Assembly (NCBI RefSeq): GCF_018324205.1
Contig: NZ_AP023356.1
Coordinates: 6,945,501 to 7,009,500 of the forward strand
Direction of reading: 5' to 3'
From: Actinoplanes ianthinogenes
GTDB lineage: Bacteria; Actinomycetota; Actinomycetes; Mycobacteriales; Micromonosporaceae
Length of the DNA stretch: 64,000 bases
How positions within the stretch are numbered: position 1 is the stretch's first letter; each line of letters begins with the position of its first letter. The notes under the pieces are model-generated. The model saw only the letters and a program-made list of their open reading frames with translations, was not told the origin of the DNA and did not search any database. The position numbers were made by a program, and so were the translations under genes. Positions 26,154 to 34,839 of the stretch are shown here, in pieces.

Positions 26154-27506
26154 TCAGGACTTGGTGGCGGTCTTGAAGGCCGCGTGGTCGCGTTCGGTCT
26201 GCTCGGCGTAGGACTCGGCGAAGTCGGCCAGCGCCCGGTCGAAGCGGTCACTGCGGCCCAGGTACGCGGCGATCGCGATGCGGTCGCCGCTGCGGGCGTG
26301 CGCCCGGGCCAGGGTCCAGGCACAGAGCTCCGAGTACGCCCGCAGCCCCTCCGGAACCATCTCCTCGGTGGTCACCGAGCCCTTCCAGTCGCGCAGCTGG
26401 CGGACGTAGAAGTCCCGGGTCTTCCCGTCGAAGCCCTCGATCCGGTCCCAGCCCAGGAAGATGTCGCTGGTGGCCTGCATCAGCCGCTGCCCGGCCACCA
26501 CCCGGTGCCCCTCGCCGATCGGATCCGGGGTGTCCGGGCCGAGCACCGACCGGGTCGCCTCCTTCACCTGAAGGAGCAGCGGATCGGTGTCGTCCCGCCC
26601 GGTGAGCAGGACGATCCAGCAGCGGGTGCCGACGCTGCCCACACCGACCACCTTGCGGGCCAGGTCGACGAACCGGTACGCGTCGAACAGGTGCCGCCGG
26701 TCCTCGACCAGCGTCTCCCGGTACTCCGCCAGCAGCCCGCGGATCTGCTCCTCCAGCTGTTCCCGTTCCACCTCGGGGAGCAGGTCGGCGACCGGGACCA
26801 GCAGCGGCGGGTCGGCGACGATCCGCCGCCGGCCACCGACCGACTCGGTCAGCTTCCGGTACGCCTGGAGACTGGTCCGGGACCGGGCCTTGGCGCCCAC
26901 CTCGGCCACCTTCCGGCGGCGTTGCTTGTCCAGCCGGGAGGTGAGGTCGTCCACGTCGGCGTGGGCGTACCAGACGTCCAGCTCGCCGAGCTTGGCGAAG
27001 CCGGCCATCGCCTCCCGGTAACGCCGGGCGGTGGCCCGCAGGATCCAGGCCCGGTCCCGGCGGCCGAATCCGTTGGCCCGGCCGGCCAGCGCCACGCTGG
27101 CCAGCAGCCGTTTCACGTCCCACTCGAACGGACCGGGGAACGTCTCGTCGAAGTCGTTGAGGTCGAAGACCAGTCGCCGCTCCGGCGAGGCGAACAGCCC
27201 GAAGTTGTACAGGTGGGCGTCTCCGCAGAGCTGGACGGTCAGGCCCGAGTGCGGCTGGGCGGCGAGGTCGGCGGCCATCACGGCGGCCGCCCCGCGGTAG
27301 AACGCGAGCGGCGACGCCCGCATCCGCTTGTGCCGCAGGTCCAGCAGCTCGGGCAGTCGGGTCGCCTCCTGGGCGAAGAGCAGGTCCACCGGATCCGGGC
27401 GATCGGAGGCGGGCTGGAACGAGCCGTGCCGGTCGAGCGGGGCCCGTTCGCGGGCCGCTCGACCGGCTTCGGCGCGCGCCGGCGGACCGGCTGCGACGGT
27501 GCTCAT
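26154..27506 (-). CDS. DUF2252 family protein
   Basis: 450-residue cytoplasmic protein of the DUF2252 family, which has a kinase-like (aminoglycoside phosphotransferase-like) fold but no proven activity. Family landmarks: RHKRMRASPLAFYRGAA, CGDAHLYNFGLF, FDLNDFDETFPGPFEWDVKR, VGVGSVGTRCWIVLLTGRD and WTLARAHARSGD. The HxxN and DFD elements resemble phosphotransferase catalytic residues. ATG 27506 overlaps the stop of the DUF1269 gene upstream (ATGA), so the two are coupled. Confidence 0.9.
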   Translation of the reverse strand: MSTVAAGPPARAEAGRAARERAPLDRHGSFQPASDRPDPVDLLFAQEATRLPELLDLRHKRMRASPLAFYRGAAAVMAADLAAQPHSGLTVQLCGDAHLYNFGLFASPERRLVFDLNDFDETFPGPFEWDVKRLLASVALAGRANGFGRRDRAWILRATARRYREAMAGFAKLGELDVWYAHADVDDLTSRLDKQRRRKVAEVGAKARSRTSLQAYRKLTESVGGRRRIVADPPLLVPVADLLPEVEREQLEEQIRGLLAEYRETLVEDRRHLFDAYRFVDLARKVVGVGSVGTRCWIVLLTGRDDTDPLLLQVKEATRSVLGPDTPDPIGEGHRVVAGQRLMQATSDIFLGWDRIEGFDGKTRDFYVRQLRDWKGSVTTEEMVPEGLRAYSELCAWTLARAHARSGDRIAIAAYLGRSDRFDRALADFAESYAEQTERDHAAFKTATKS

Positions 27507-27997
27507 GGACGGTGGTCGCCGAACGTCTCGAGCAGTTCTTCGCGCTCCTCGTCGGTCAGGTTGGTGGCGATCAGCTTGTTGCCCAGGCCGTGGAACCGCT
27601 CACCGAGCCGGTCCAGGTTGCTGTTCTCGGTGACCAGGAACAGTGCCGAGGTGCCCTCGGTGACCTCGAGCCGGATCTTCTCCAGGGTCTCCCGGTCGAT
27701 GCCGGTCCCCTCGGTGGCCTTGGCGAGCGCGCCCACTCCGGCGCCGACCACGCCGCCGATCACCGGGATGAAGAACAGGCTGCCGAGCACCACGCCCCAG
27801 AACGCGCCCCAGCCGGTGCCGCGCCAGGTGCGGTCGTGGGCGTGGTGGGTGTCCGGCTTGCTCGCTCCTTGAGGCCAGGACACGATCGCGTGGTCGACGA
27901 TCTTCACCAGATCGTCCGCGGCCGCGTACTTGATGGCGTCGAACGCGTGCTCGGCGCCCTTCGGATCGTCGTACTTCCATACCGTGAAGGTCGTCAT
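27503..27997 (-). CDS. DUF1269 family protein with glycine-zipper segment
   Basis: 164-residue protein. The N-terminal half forms a strand-helix unit (MTTFTVWKYDDPKGAEHAFD), the middle has a hydrophobic Gly-rich segment (about 75-100: WGAFWGVVLGSLFFIPVIGG), and the C-terminal half repeats the strand-helix pattern (GTSALFLVTENSNLDRLGER). It is a clear paralogue of the plus-strand gene at 30015 (FWGLLFGMLFFIPVLG; GTSALFLVVESVTPDKAVEA). The start is the ATG at 27997; a longer frame to 28036 lacks support. The family occurs in stress clusters; function unknown. Confidence 0.85.
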   Translation of the reverse strand: MTTFTVWKYDDPKGAEHAFDAIKYAAADDLVKIVDHAIVSWPQGASKPDTHHAHDRTWRGTGWGAFWGVVLGSLFFIPVIGGVVGAGVGALAKATEGTGIDRETLEKIRLEVTEGTSALFLVTENSNLDRLGERFHGLGNKLIATNLTDEEREELLETFGDHRP

Positions 27998-28001
27998 GCC
28001 G

Positions 28002-29123
28002 TCATGGTTGCGGTGCCGGTGTGGCCGGAGCCTCATCCTGCGCGGGGGAATCGGAGAGCAGGACGTTCATCCACCGCGTGCTCGGGTCGATGTCGACCAG
28101 CAGACCCTTGGCCAGCAGGGTCAGCGGGATGGCCAGCAGCGCGCCGAGCCCGCCCAGCACCCAGGCCCAGAAGATGAGCGCCAGGAACGAGATGGTCGTC
28201 GACAGGCCCACCGCGTCGCCCACCACCTTGGGCTGGATCACCGACTGGATGATGAAGTTGACCAGGCAGTACAGCACGATCACGGTGATCATCAGCTCCG
28301 GTCCGCCCTGCAGCAGGCCGAGCAGGGCCGGCGGGATCACGCCGATCACGAAGCCGATGTTCGGGATGTAGTTGGTGATGAACGACAGCAACCCCCACAG
28401 CAGCGGCAGCGGCACGTCGAGCGCCCACAGCAGCAGCGTGTCGAAGACCGCCACGATCAGCCCGAACACCGTGCAGACCACCAGGTAGCGGCGGGTGCCC
28501 GAGGCGAACGAGCGGAGCGCGGAGACCACCTGCGGCCGTTCCCCGACCACGATCCGCAGCCGGGCCGGGAACTCCACCGCGTCCAGGCACATGAACAGCA
28601 CCACGGCCGCCAGGAACAGGGTGTTCGTGAACACCGAGGCCAGGCTGCCGAACAGCCACGCGATCGCGTCCACCACCGAGGTCGGGTTGGCGCCCTCCAC
28701 CGCGCTGCGCACCTGGTCGGCGCTCACCCCCAGGGTGCCCAGACCGCTGACGATGCTGTCGCGCAGCTCGCTGAACTGCTGGGCGTACGTCGGCATCAGG
28801 TCGACCAGCTCGGCGATCGACAGCACCAGGGCGCCGCCCAGCGCGACCAGGATCGCGTAGATGACCAGCACCGTGGCGAGCGCGGCCAGCCAGCCGGGCA
28901 CCTTGCGACGGCGCAGCCAGTCGGTCAGCGGGCTGACCGTGACCACCAGCATCAGCCCCAGGAAGACCGGGCCGACCAGGTCGGACACCCAGCGCAGCCC
29001 GGCCACCACGACCACCAGGCAGGCGAAGCCGAGCAGCACCAGCACCCCGCGCGGCAGCATCGCGGCCGGCGTGGGCGCCGTCCCGTTGCGGCGGTGCCCC
29101 GGCCGCACGACTGGCCGGCTCAT
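28002..29123 (-). CDS. AI-2E family transporter (TqsA/YdiK-like permease)
   Basis: 373-residue membrane protein with about eight hydrophobic segments and the family landmarks LLWGLLSFITNYIPNIGFVI, SVIQPKVVGDAVGLSTTISF and FWAWVLGGLGALLAIPLTLL. The family was named for autoinducer-2 export but many members move other ions or solutes, including Na+/H+ exchange in some. It begins an apparent minus-strand operon with the DUF1269 and DUF2252 genes (4 bp gap). A hairpin separates it from the DUF7144 gene upstream. Confidence 0.9.
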   Translation of the reverse strand: MSRPVVRPGHRRNGTAPTPAAMLPRGVLVLLGFACLVVVVAGLRWVSDLVGPVFLGLMLVVTVSPLTDWLRRRKVPGWLAALATVLVIYAILVALGGALVLSIAELVDLMPTYAQQFSELRDSIVSGLGTLGVSADQVRSAVEGANPTSVVDAIAWLFGSLASVFTNTLFLAAVVLFMCLDAVEFPARLRIVVGERPQVVSALRSFASGTRRYLVVCTVFGLIVAVFDTLLLWALDVPLPLLWGLLSFITNYIPNIGFVIGVIPPALLGLLQGGPELMITVIVLYCLVNFIIQSVIQPKVVGDAVGLSTTISFLALIFWAWVLGGLGALLAIPLTLLAKGLLVDIDPSTRWMNVLLSDSPAQDEAPATPAPQP

Positions 29124-29130
29124 GACCCGG

Positions 29131-29168
29131 CCCGGCCGGGGCCGCCTCCTCGTGCGGCCCCGGCCGGG
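29131..29168 (-). terminator. Terminator-like hairpin after DUF7144 gene
   Basis: A 15-bp perfect stem (29131-29145 with 29154-29168), eight-base loop, six bases past the stop of the minus-strand DUF7144 gene and just before the AI-2E gene. Confidence 0.8.
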
Positions 29169-29174
29169 CGGGCG

Positions 29175-29591
29175 TCAGGCGCGCAGCTCACGGCCGTGCG
29201 CCACGATCGCGTAGATGCAGATGATGTTCAGCGCCACGACGATGCTGCACCAGAACGGGTAGACCGGCAGGTACACCAGGTTCGCGAAGGTGCTGACCAT
29301 CGCGAGCAGGACGGCGGCCGCGCGGGCGAAGGTGTTGCCGCGCAGCACCCCGATCCCGACCAGAACGGTGAGCGCGCCCAGGATCAGATGCGTCCAGCCC
29401 CAGGCGGTGAAGTTGATCGGGATGGCCAGGTGGTCGGCGGTGGCCTGCTTGATGTCGTCGCGGAACAGCGTGACCAGGCCGTCGATCACCTGGAAGGCGC
29501 CGAGCAGGATCAGCAGCACGCCGGAGAAGAGGACCATGCCCACCCACGGCGACTGCTGCGGCCGGGCGTAACTGGTGTTCGAAGTAGTCAT
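29175..29591 (-). CDS. DUF7144 family membrane protein (copy 1)
   Basis: 138-residue protein with four membrane segments. It shares with three other genes in this window (39078, 55207, 60704) the layout: GMVLFSGVLLILLGAFQVID (TM1 plus amphipathic segment), TAWGWTHLILGALTVLVGIG (TM2), then two more segments and an HGREL-type end. Function unknown. The start overlaps the stop of the small gene upstream (ATGA). The 17-bp motif at 29862 probably heads this two-gene operon. Confidence 0.85.
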   Translation of the reverse strand: MTTSNTSYARPQQSPWVGMVLFSGVLLILLGAFQVIDGLVTLFRDDIKQATADHLAIPINFTAWGWTHLILGALTVLVGIGVLRGNTFARAAAVLLAMVSTFANLVYLPVYPFWCSIVVALNIICIYAIVAHGRELRA

Positions 29592-29794
29592 CGGGTCTCT
29601 CCCAGGGAGGTGAGGCAGACCACCTGGACGCCGGACTTGTCCAAGCGGGTGAGCAGACGTTCCAAGTCGTCGTCGGAGAGCCGGCCGCTGATGGTGCTCT
29701 GCCGGGGGATGGGACGCACCCGCAGATCACCGAGGGTTCTACGGAGCAACGGGCCGAGGAAGCCGCGCACCCGGATCTCGTATCGCTCCTGCAT
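29588..29794 (-). CDS. Small ACT-like/ferredoxin-fold protein
   Basis: 68-residue protein opening MQERYEIRVRGFLGPLLRRT and continuing through a short central region to DLERLLTRLDKSGVQVVCL. The predicted strand-helix-strand-strand-helix-strand order suggests a small ferredoxin-like or ACT-like fold. The gene at 59285 has the same plan (TYQVRVSGVIPDEVLAELRD; GLISRIHGLGLRLIEVRRL). The start is ATG 29794 with Shine-Dalgarno GAGGGGAG; a longer frame to 29869 is not supported. Coupled to the DUF7144 gene. Confidence 0.75.
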   Translation of the reverse strand: MQERYEIRVRGFLGPLLRRTLGDLRVRPIPRQSTISGRLSDDDLERLLTRLDKSGVQVVCLTSLGETR

Positions 29795-29861
29795 GACCTG
29801 CTCCCCTCGTACGGAAATAGACGCTCCTGAAGACACTCGCGGCCCGGGGCGTACCGATGCA

Positions 29862-29878
29862 TCGCCCACCGGGGATGA
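29862..29878. promoter_or_regulatory. 17-bp inverted repeat, site 5
   Basis: TCGCCCACCGGGGATGA (one mismatch to the consensus), 67 bases upstream of the minus-strand start at 29794. Confidence 0.55.
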
Positions 29879-29912
29879 GAGATCCCGGCAGCGGTCGGCG
29901 AATCGGGAGAAG

Positions 29913-29929
29913 TCATCCGTCCGGAATGA
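29913..29929. promoter_or_regulatory. 17-bp inverted repeat, site 6
   Basis: TCATCCGTCCGGAATGA (one mismatch), 85 bases upstream of the plus-strand DUF1269 start at 30015. Sites 5 and 6 are centred 51 bp apart in one divergent promoter region. Confidence 0.6.
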
Positions 29930-30014
29930 GGAGGGACGCGGCGCGCCGTGGCTGACTGGGCATCACGCCGCCGGGCCGCGCCACGGTGGCGACACGATGC
30001 GGAAGGAGCACGAC

Positions 30015-30509
30015 ATGTCAACACTGGTCGCCATCGGTTACCCCGACGAGACCACCGCGACAGCGGCGTCGCTGGAGGCCGACCGGCTCGCCAAGGATCT
30101 GATCATCCAGCCGGACGCGATCGCCGTGATCATCCGGGACCGTGAGGGCAAGTTCCACGTCACGACGAACCATCACGCGGTGGGCGGCGGGGCCACGTGG
30201 GGAATGTTCTGGGGTCTGCTGTTCGGCATGCTCTTCTTCATCCCGGTGCTCGGCATGGCGGTCGGCGCGGGCCTCGGCGCCCTGACCGGCAAGATCGCGA
30301 AGAACGCGATCAACAAGGAGTTCCAGGAGCGGATCCGTGAGGAGCTCCAGCCGGGCACCTCGGCGCTGTTCCTCGTGGTCGAGTCGGTGACGCCGGACAA
30401 GGCGGTCGAGGCGCTGAGCAAGTTCGGCGGCACGGTCCTCAAGTCCTCGCTGCCGAAGGAGACCGAGGAGGAGCTCCAGGAGGCCCTGCACGGCGGCACC
30501 GCCCAGTAA
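30015..30509 (+). CDS. DUF1269 family protein with glycine-zipper segment
   Basis: 164-residue paralogue of the gene at 27503. Residues 1-60 form the first strand-helix unit (MSTLVAIGYPDETTATAASL), residues 65-95 a hydrophobic Gly-rich hairpin (GGATWGMFWGLLFGMLFFIP), and the rest a second unit ending ETEEELQEAL. ATG 30015 has Shine-Dalgarno GGAAGGAG. It lies 10 bp before the SulP gene and probably heads that operon. Function unknown; the Gly-rich segment suggests membrane association. Confidence 0.86.
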   Translation: MSTLVAIGYPDETTATAASLEADRLAKDLIIQPDAIAVIIRDREGKFHVTTNHHAVGGGATWGMFWGLLFGMLFFIPVLGMAVGAGLGALTGKIAKNAINKEFQERIREELQPGTSALFLVVESVTPDKAVEALSKFGGTVLKSSLPKETEEELQEALHGGTAQ

Positions 30510-30519
30510 GGTCCTCACT

Positions 30520-32190
30520 GTGGAGAATCGGCGCCGCCCGGCCTGGCTGGGCGGCGTTTTCCAGGTGGAACGCCGGCACGCCGGCCGGGATCTGATCGCC
30601 GGCCTGGTGCTGACCACGCTGCTGGTGCCGCAGGGCATGGCGTACGCGGAGCTGGCCGGGCTGCCGGCCATCACCGGGCTCTACACGAGCATCCTGTGCC
30701 TGGTCGCCTACGCGCTGATCGGCCCGTCCAAGGTGCTGGTACTGGGCCCGGACTCGTCGCTCGGGCCGATGATCGCCGCGGTGATCGTGCCGATCGTGGC
30801 CGCCTCCGGCGCCGACCCGGTCGCGCTGGCCTCGATGCTGGCGCTGCTGGTCGGTGTGATGATGACCGTCGCCGCGGTGGCCAAGCTCGGCTTCGTCGCC
30901 GACCTGCTGTCCCATCCCACCCAGCTCGGCTACATGAACGGGCTGGCCCTGACCATCCTGATCGGCCAGTTGCCGAAACTGTTCGGGTTCTCGGTGGACG
31001 CGGACGGGCTGTTCGCCGAGGCGGCCGGCTTCGTGCGCGGGGTGGCGAACGGGGAGACGGTTCCCGTCGCCCTCGCCCTCGGGGCCGGTGGCCTGACGAT
31101 AATCCTTCTCTTGCGACGATATTTCCCGAAAGTTCCTGGCATTCTGCTCGTCGTGGTGGCGGCGATCCTCGCGGTGACGCTGTTCAGCCTCGACGTGGAC
31201 GTGGTCGGCGAGCTGCCGCAGGGCTTCCCGCCGTTCACCCTGCCGCACGCGAGCTGGCACGACCTCGGTCTGCTGGCCGCCGGCGCGCTCGGGATCACCC
31301 TGGTCTCGGTCACCGACACCATCTCCACCGCGTCCGCCTTCGCCGCCCGCACCGATCAGGAAGTCAAGGGCAACCGGGAGATGCTGGGGATCGGCGCGGC
31401 CAACCTGAGCGCCGCGTTCTTCCAGGGCTTCCCGGTCAGCACCAGCGGCTCCCGGACCGCGGTGGCCTTCCAGGCCGGCGCCCGCAGCCAGCTCACCGGG
31501 CTGGTCGGCGCGGCCGCGATCACCCTGCTGCTGGTGTTCGCGCCCGGCCTGCTGAAGAACCTGCCGCAGCCGATCCTGGCCGCGGTGGTGATCGCCGCCT
31601 CGCTGTCGCTCGCCGACCTGGCCGGGATGCGCCGGCTGTGGCGGCAGCGCCGGGTGGAGTTCTCCCTGGCCGCGGCGGCCTTCCTCGGCGTCGCGCTGCT
31701 CGGCGTGCTGCCCGGCATCGCGGTCGCGGTCGGCCTGTCGGTGCTCAACGTGTTCCGCCGCGCCTGGTGGCCGTACTTCACGGTGCTGGGCCGGCCGACC
31801 GGCGTCAACGGATACCACGACGTCCGGTCCTTCCCGGACGCCGCGCTGGTGCCCGGCCTGGTGATCTTCCGGTTCGACGCGCCGCTGATCTTCGCGAACG
31901 CGCGGACGTTCCGCGAGGAGGTCCGCGCCCTGGCCCGCGCCGAACCGAAACCGCGCTACATCGTGGTGGCCGCCGAGCCGCTCACCGATGTGGACACCAC
32001 CGCCGCGGACATGCTGGAGGAGCTCGACGAGGAGCTGAACGAGCTGGGGATCTCGCTGGTCTTCGCGGAGATGAAGGACCGGGTGCGGGAGAAGATCGAC
32101 CGGTACAAGCTGACCCGGACGATCGACCCGGCGCACTTCTTCCCCACGGTCGAGGACGCGGTTTCAGCCCTGCGGGAGGATGCCCGCTGA
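30520..32190 (+). CDS. SulP family inorganic anion transporter with STAS domain
   Basis: 556-residue secondary transporter for sulfate, bicarbonate or related anions. Landmarks: RDLIAGLVLTTLLVPQGMAY (TM1 region), GLYTSILCLVAYALIGPSKV, about 12-14 membrane segments to residue 420, and a cytoplasmic STAS domain (about 440-550: FRFDAPLIFANARTFREEVR ... ELGISLVFAEMKDRVREKI). The STAS phosphoacceptor Ser position reads as TDVDTTAADML here. GTG 30520 is the start. It follows the DUF1269 gene by 10 bp. Which anion is carried cannot be decided. Confidence 0.9.
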   Translation: MENRRRPAWLGGVFQVERRHAGRDLIAGLVLTTLLVPQGMAYAELAGLPAITGLYTSILCLVAYALIGPSKVLVLGPDSSLGPMIAAVIVPIVAASGADPVALASMLALLVGVMMTVAAVAKLGFVADLLSHPTQLGYMNGLALTILIGQLPKLFGFSVDADGLFAEAAGFVRGVANGETVPVALALGAGGLTIILLLRRYFPKVPGILLVVVAAILAVTLFSLDVDVVGELPQGFPPFTLPHASWHDLGLLAAGALGITLVSVTDTISTASAFAARTDQEVKGNREMLGIGAANLSAAFFQGFPVSTSGSRTAVAFQAGARSQLTGLVGAAAITLLLVFAPGLLKNLPQPILAAVVIAASLSLADLAGMRRLWRQRRVEFSLAAAAFLGVALLGVLPGIAVAVGLSVLNVFRRAWWPYFTVLGRPTGVNGYHDVRSFPDAALVPGLVIFRFDAPLIFANARTFREEVRALARAEPKPRYIVVAAEPLTDVDTTAADMLEELDEELNELGISLVFAEMKDRVREKIDRYKLTRTIDPAHFFPTVEDAVSALREDAR

Positions 32191-32214
32191 GCCTCCGCCG
32201 CTCAGTTTGGCGGT

Positions 32215-34839
32215 ATGAGCGCAAGCGAGAACGCCGAGCAGCGACGACTTCGGGACGCCGACACCGGCGCCGTGGACTGGCGGCGCTGGGGGCCGTACCT
32301 CAGCGAACGGCAGTGGGGCACGGTCCGGGAGGACTACAGCGAGGGCGGGGACGCCTGGAACTACCTGACCCACGACCAGTCACGGTCCCGGGCGTACAAG
32401 TGGGGCGAGGACGGGATCGGCGGGTTCAGCGACGACCAGCAGCAGCTCTGCCTGGCGGTGGCGCTGTGGAACGGGAAGGACCCGATCCTCAAGGAGCGGT
32501 TCTTCGGACTGACCAACTCCGAGGGCAACCACGGCGAGGACCTCAAGGAGTACTACTTCTACGTCGACGGGGTGCCGAGCCACGCGTACATGCGGATGGT
32601 CTACAAGTATCCGCACGCCGCGTTCCCGTACACCGACCTGGTCGAGACCAACCGGGCGCGGGGGTTCTCCGAGTTCGAGTACGAGCTGCTGGACACCGGG
32701 ATCTTCGCCGAGGAGCGGTACTTCGACGTGGAGATCGAGTACGCCAAGGACGGCCCGGAGGAGATCCTCACCCGGATCACCGTGCACAACCGGGGGCCGG
32801 AGCCGGCCGAGCTGCACCTGCTGCCGACCGTCTTGTTCCGTCCCACCGGCGCCGGGGAGGGCCTGCGGGCGCTGGACGGCGGCGTGGTGCGCGCCGACCA
32901 CGACCGGCTCGGCGCGCGCTGGTGGACCTGCCTCGGCGACCATCCGCTGCTGTTCACCGAGAACGCGGACGGGCGCAAGGACGCGTTCGGGCGCTACCTG
33001 ATCCACGGGGAGAAGGAGGCGGTCAACGCCGAGCAGGCCGGGACCAAGGCCGCGGCGGTGGTGTCCGGGACGATCCCGGCGGGCGGGACCCTGGTCGTCC
33101 GGACGATTCTCGGTGACCGGCAGCGGACCCTGACCGAGGCGGAGTTCGACGCGATCGTCGAGGCGCGCCGCGGCGAGGCGGACACGTTCTACGACGGCCT
33201 GTTCGCGCCCGCGCTGGGCGGGCCGGAGCGCCAGGTGACCCGGCAGGCGCTGGCCGGGATGCTGTGGAGCAAGCAGTACTTCGGCTACGACGTGGAGCGC
33301 TGGCTGCGCGAGCACGGCAAGGACCCGCTCGGCGCGCCCGACATCCGCAACGGCGACTGGTTCCACCTGGACGCGCACGACATCATCTCGATGCCGGACA
33401 CCTGGGAGTACCCCTGGTTCGCGGCCTGGGACCTGGCCTTCCACGCGGTCGCCCTGGCCGTCGTCGACCTCGGTTTCGCCAAGGGCCAGCTCGACCTGCT
33501 GCTCAGCCGCCGCTACCTGCACCCGAACGGGCAGATCCCGGCGTACGAGTGGAACTTCAGCGACGTCAACCCGCCGGTGCACGCCTGGGCCACCTACCTG
33601 GTCTACGAGCTGGAGAAGGCGCGTACCGGGAAGGGCGACCACGCCTGGCTGGAGCGCGCCTTCCACAAGCTGTCGAAGAACTTCACCTGGTGGGTGAACC
33701 GCAAGGACATGGACGGGCGCAACGTCTTCCAGGGAGGATTTCTCGGCCTGGACAACATCGGCGTCTTCGACCGCAGCGCGCCGCTGCCCACCGGCGGCCA
33801 CCTGGACCAGGCCGACGGGACCGCGTGGATGGCGCTGTACTGCCAGAACATGCTCCAGATCGCGCTGGAGCTGGCGACCACCGACGAGGTGTACGTGGAG
33901 CAGGCGCAGACCTACTTCGAGCACTTCGCCTGGATCGCGGCGGCGGTGAACCACGCCGGCGGCGGCGCCTCGATGTGGGACGAGGAGGACGGCTTCTTCT
34001 ACGACCTGCTGCGCACCAACGGTACGGCGATGCCGCTGCGGGTGCGGTCCATGGTCGGGCTGCTGCCGCTGGCCGCCGCCACCGTGTACGACCGCGACGT
34101 GGTGGACCGGTATCCGGAGGTTCTCGAGGAGATGCGCGCGTTCCTCGGGCGCAACGAGGAGGTCAAGGCGGTGCTCGCCACCGGGCATCGCGGGCAGCGG
34201 CTGCTCTCCCTCTTCGACGAGGGCAGGCTGCGGCGGATCCTGGCCCGGATGCTGGACGAGAACGAGTTCCTCAGTCCGTACGGCATCCGCGCCCTGTCCC
34301 GGCACCACGCCGAGCACCCGTTCGAGTTCCGGGTGCAGGACCAGGTGTACCGGGTCTCCTACCAGCCCGCGGAGTCGGACAGCGGGATGTTCGGCGGCAA
34401 CTCCAACTGGCGCGGCCCGATCTGGTTCCCGGTGAACGCGCTGATGATCCGGGCCCTGCTCAACCTGTACGTCGGGTACGGCGACGACTTCACCGTCGAG
34501 TGCCCGACCGGCTCCGGGCAGCAGATGACGCTCTTCGAGGTGGCCCGGGAGATCTCCGACCGGCTCACCCGGATCTTCCTGCCCGACGCCGCGGGGCACC
34601 GGCCTTGCTACGGTGGCCAGGGGACGTTCGCCGGCGAGCACTGGCGTGACCTGATGCTGTTCTCCGAGTACTTCCACGGGGACAACGGGGCGGGCATCGG
34701 TGCCGCGCACCAGACCGGCTGGACCGGCCTCGTGGCGGTCTTCCCGAACCTGTTCGCCGGGCTGACCGGCCGGCAACTGCTCGACCACGGCATGACCGGC
34801 GTCTTCCGCAAGTTCGCCGATCAGGGGGAGGAACAATGA
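32215..34839 (+). CDS. MGH1-like/GH63-type glycoside hydrolase
   Basis: 874-residue cytoplasmic protein related to family 63 glucosidases (mannosylglycerate-hydrolase-like (alpha/alpha)6 barrel). Visible are an N-terminal beta domain (GPYLSERQWGTVREDYSEGG; GFSDDQQQLCLAVALWNGKD; LKERFFGLTNSEGNHGEDLK), a central region (DTWEYPWFAAWDLAFHAVAL; GQIPAYEWNFSDVNPPVHAW) and a C-terminal part of the barrel (GGNSNWRGPIWFPVNALMIR; GTFAGEHWRDLMLFSEYFHG). Bacterial relatives act on small alpha-glucosides; the substrate is not known. Its stop overlaps the start of the GH13 gene (ATGA), so the two are made together. It follows SulP by 24 bp. Confidence 0.88.
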   Translation: MSASENAEQRRLRDADTGAVDWRRWGPYLSERQWGTVREDYSEGGDAWNYLTHDQSRSRAYKWGEDGIGGFSDDQQQLCLAVALWNGKDPILKERFFGLTNSEGNHGEDLKEYYFYVDGVPSHAYMRMVYKYPHAAFPYTDLVETNRARGFSEFEYELLDTGIFAEERYFDVEIEYAKDGPEEILTRITVHNRGPEPAELHLLPTVLFRPTGAGEGLRALDGGVVRADHDRLGARWWTCLGDHPLLFTENADGRKDAFGRYLIHGEKEAVNAEQAGTKAAAVVSGTIPAGGTLVVRTILGDRQRTLTEAEFDAIVEARRGEADTFYDGLFAPALGGPERQVTRQALAGMLWSKQYFGYDVERWLREHGKDPLGAPDIRNGDWFHLDAHDIISMPDTWEYPWFAAWDLAFHAVALAVVDLGFAKGQLDLLLSRRYLHPNGQIPAYEWNFSDVNPPVHAWATYLVYELEKARTGKGDHAWLERAFHKLSKNFTWWVNRKDMDGRNVFQGGFLGLDNIGVFDRSAPLPTGGHLDQADGTAWMALYCQNMLQIALELATTDEVYVEQAQTYFEHFAWIAAAVNHAGGGASMWDEEDGFFYDLLRTNGTAMPLRVRSMVGLLPLAAATVYDRDVVDRYPEVLEEMRAFLGRNEEVKAVLATGHRGQRLLSLFDEGRLRRILARMLDENEFLSPYGIRALSRHHAEHPFEFRVQDQVYRVSYQPAESDSGMFGGNSNWRGPIWFPVNALMIRALLNLYVGYGDDFTVECPTGSGQQMTLFEVAREISDRLTRIFLPDAAGHRPCYGGQGTFAGEHWRDLMLFSEYFHGDNGAGIGAAHQTGWTGLVAVFPNLFAGLTGRQLLDHGMTGVFRKFADQGEEQ

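Noticed and set aside
28002..29123. True autoinducer-2 exporter
   Set aside because: The family name is historical; nothing here links this protein to AI-2, so only the family is called.
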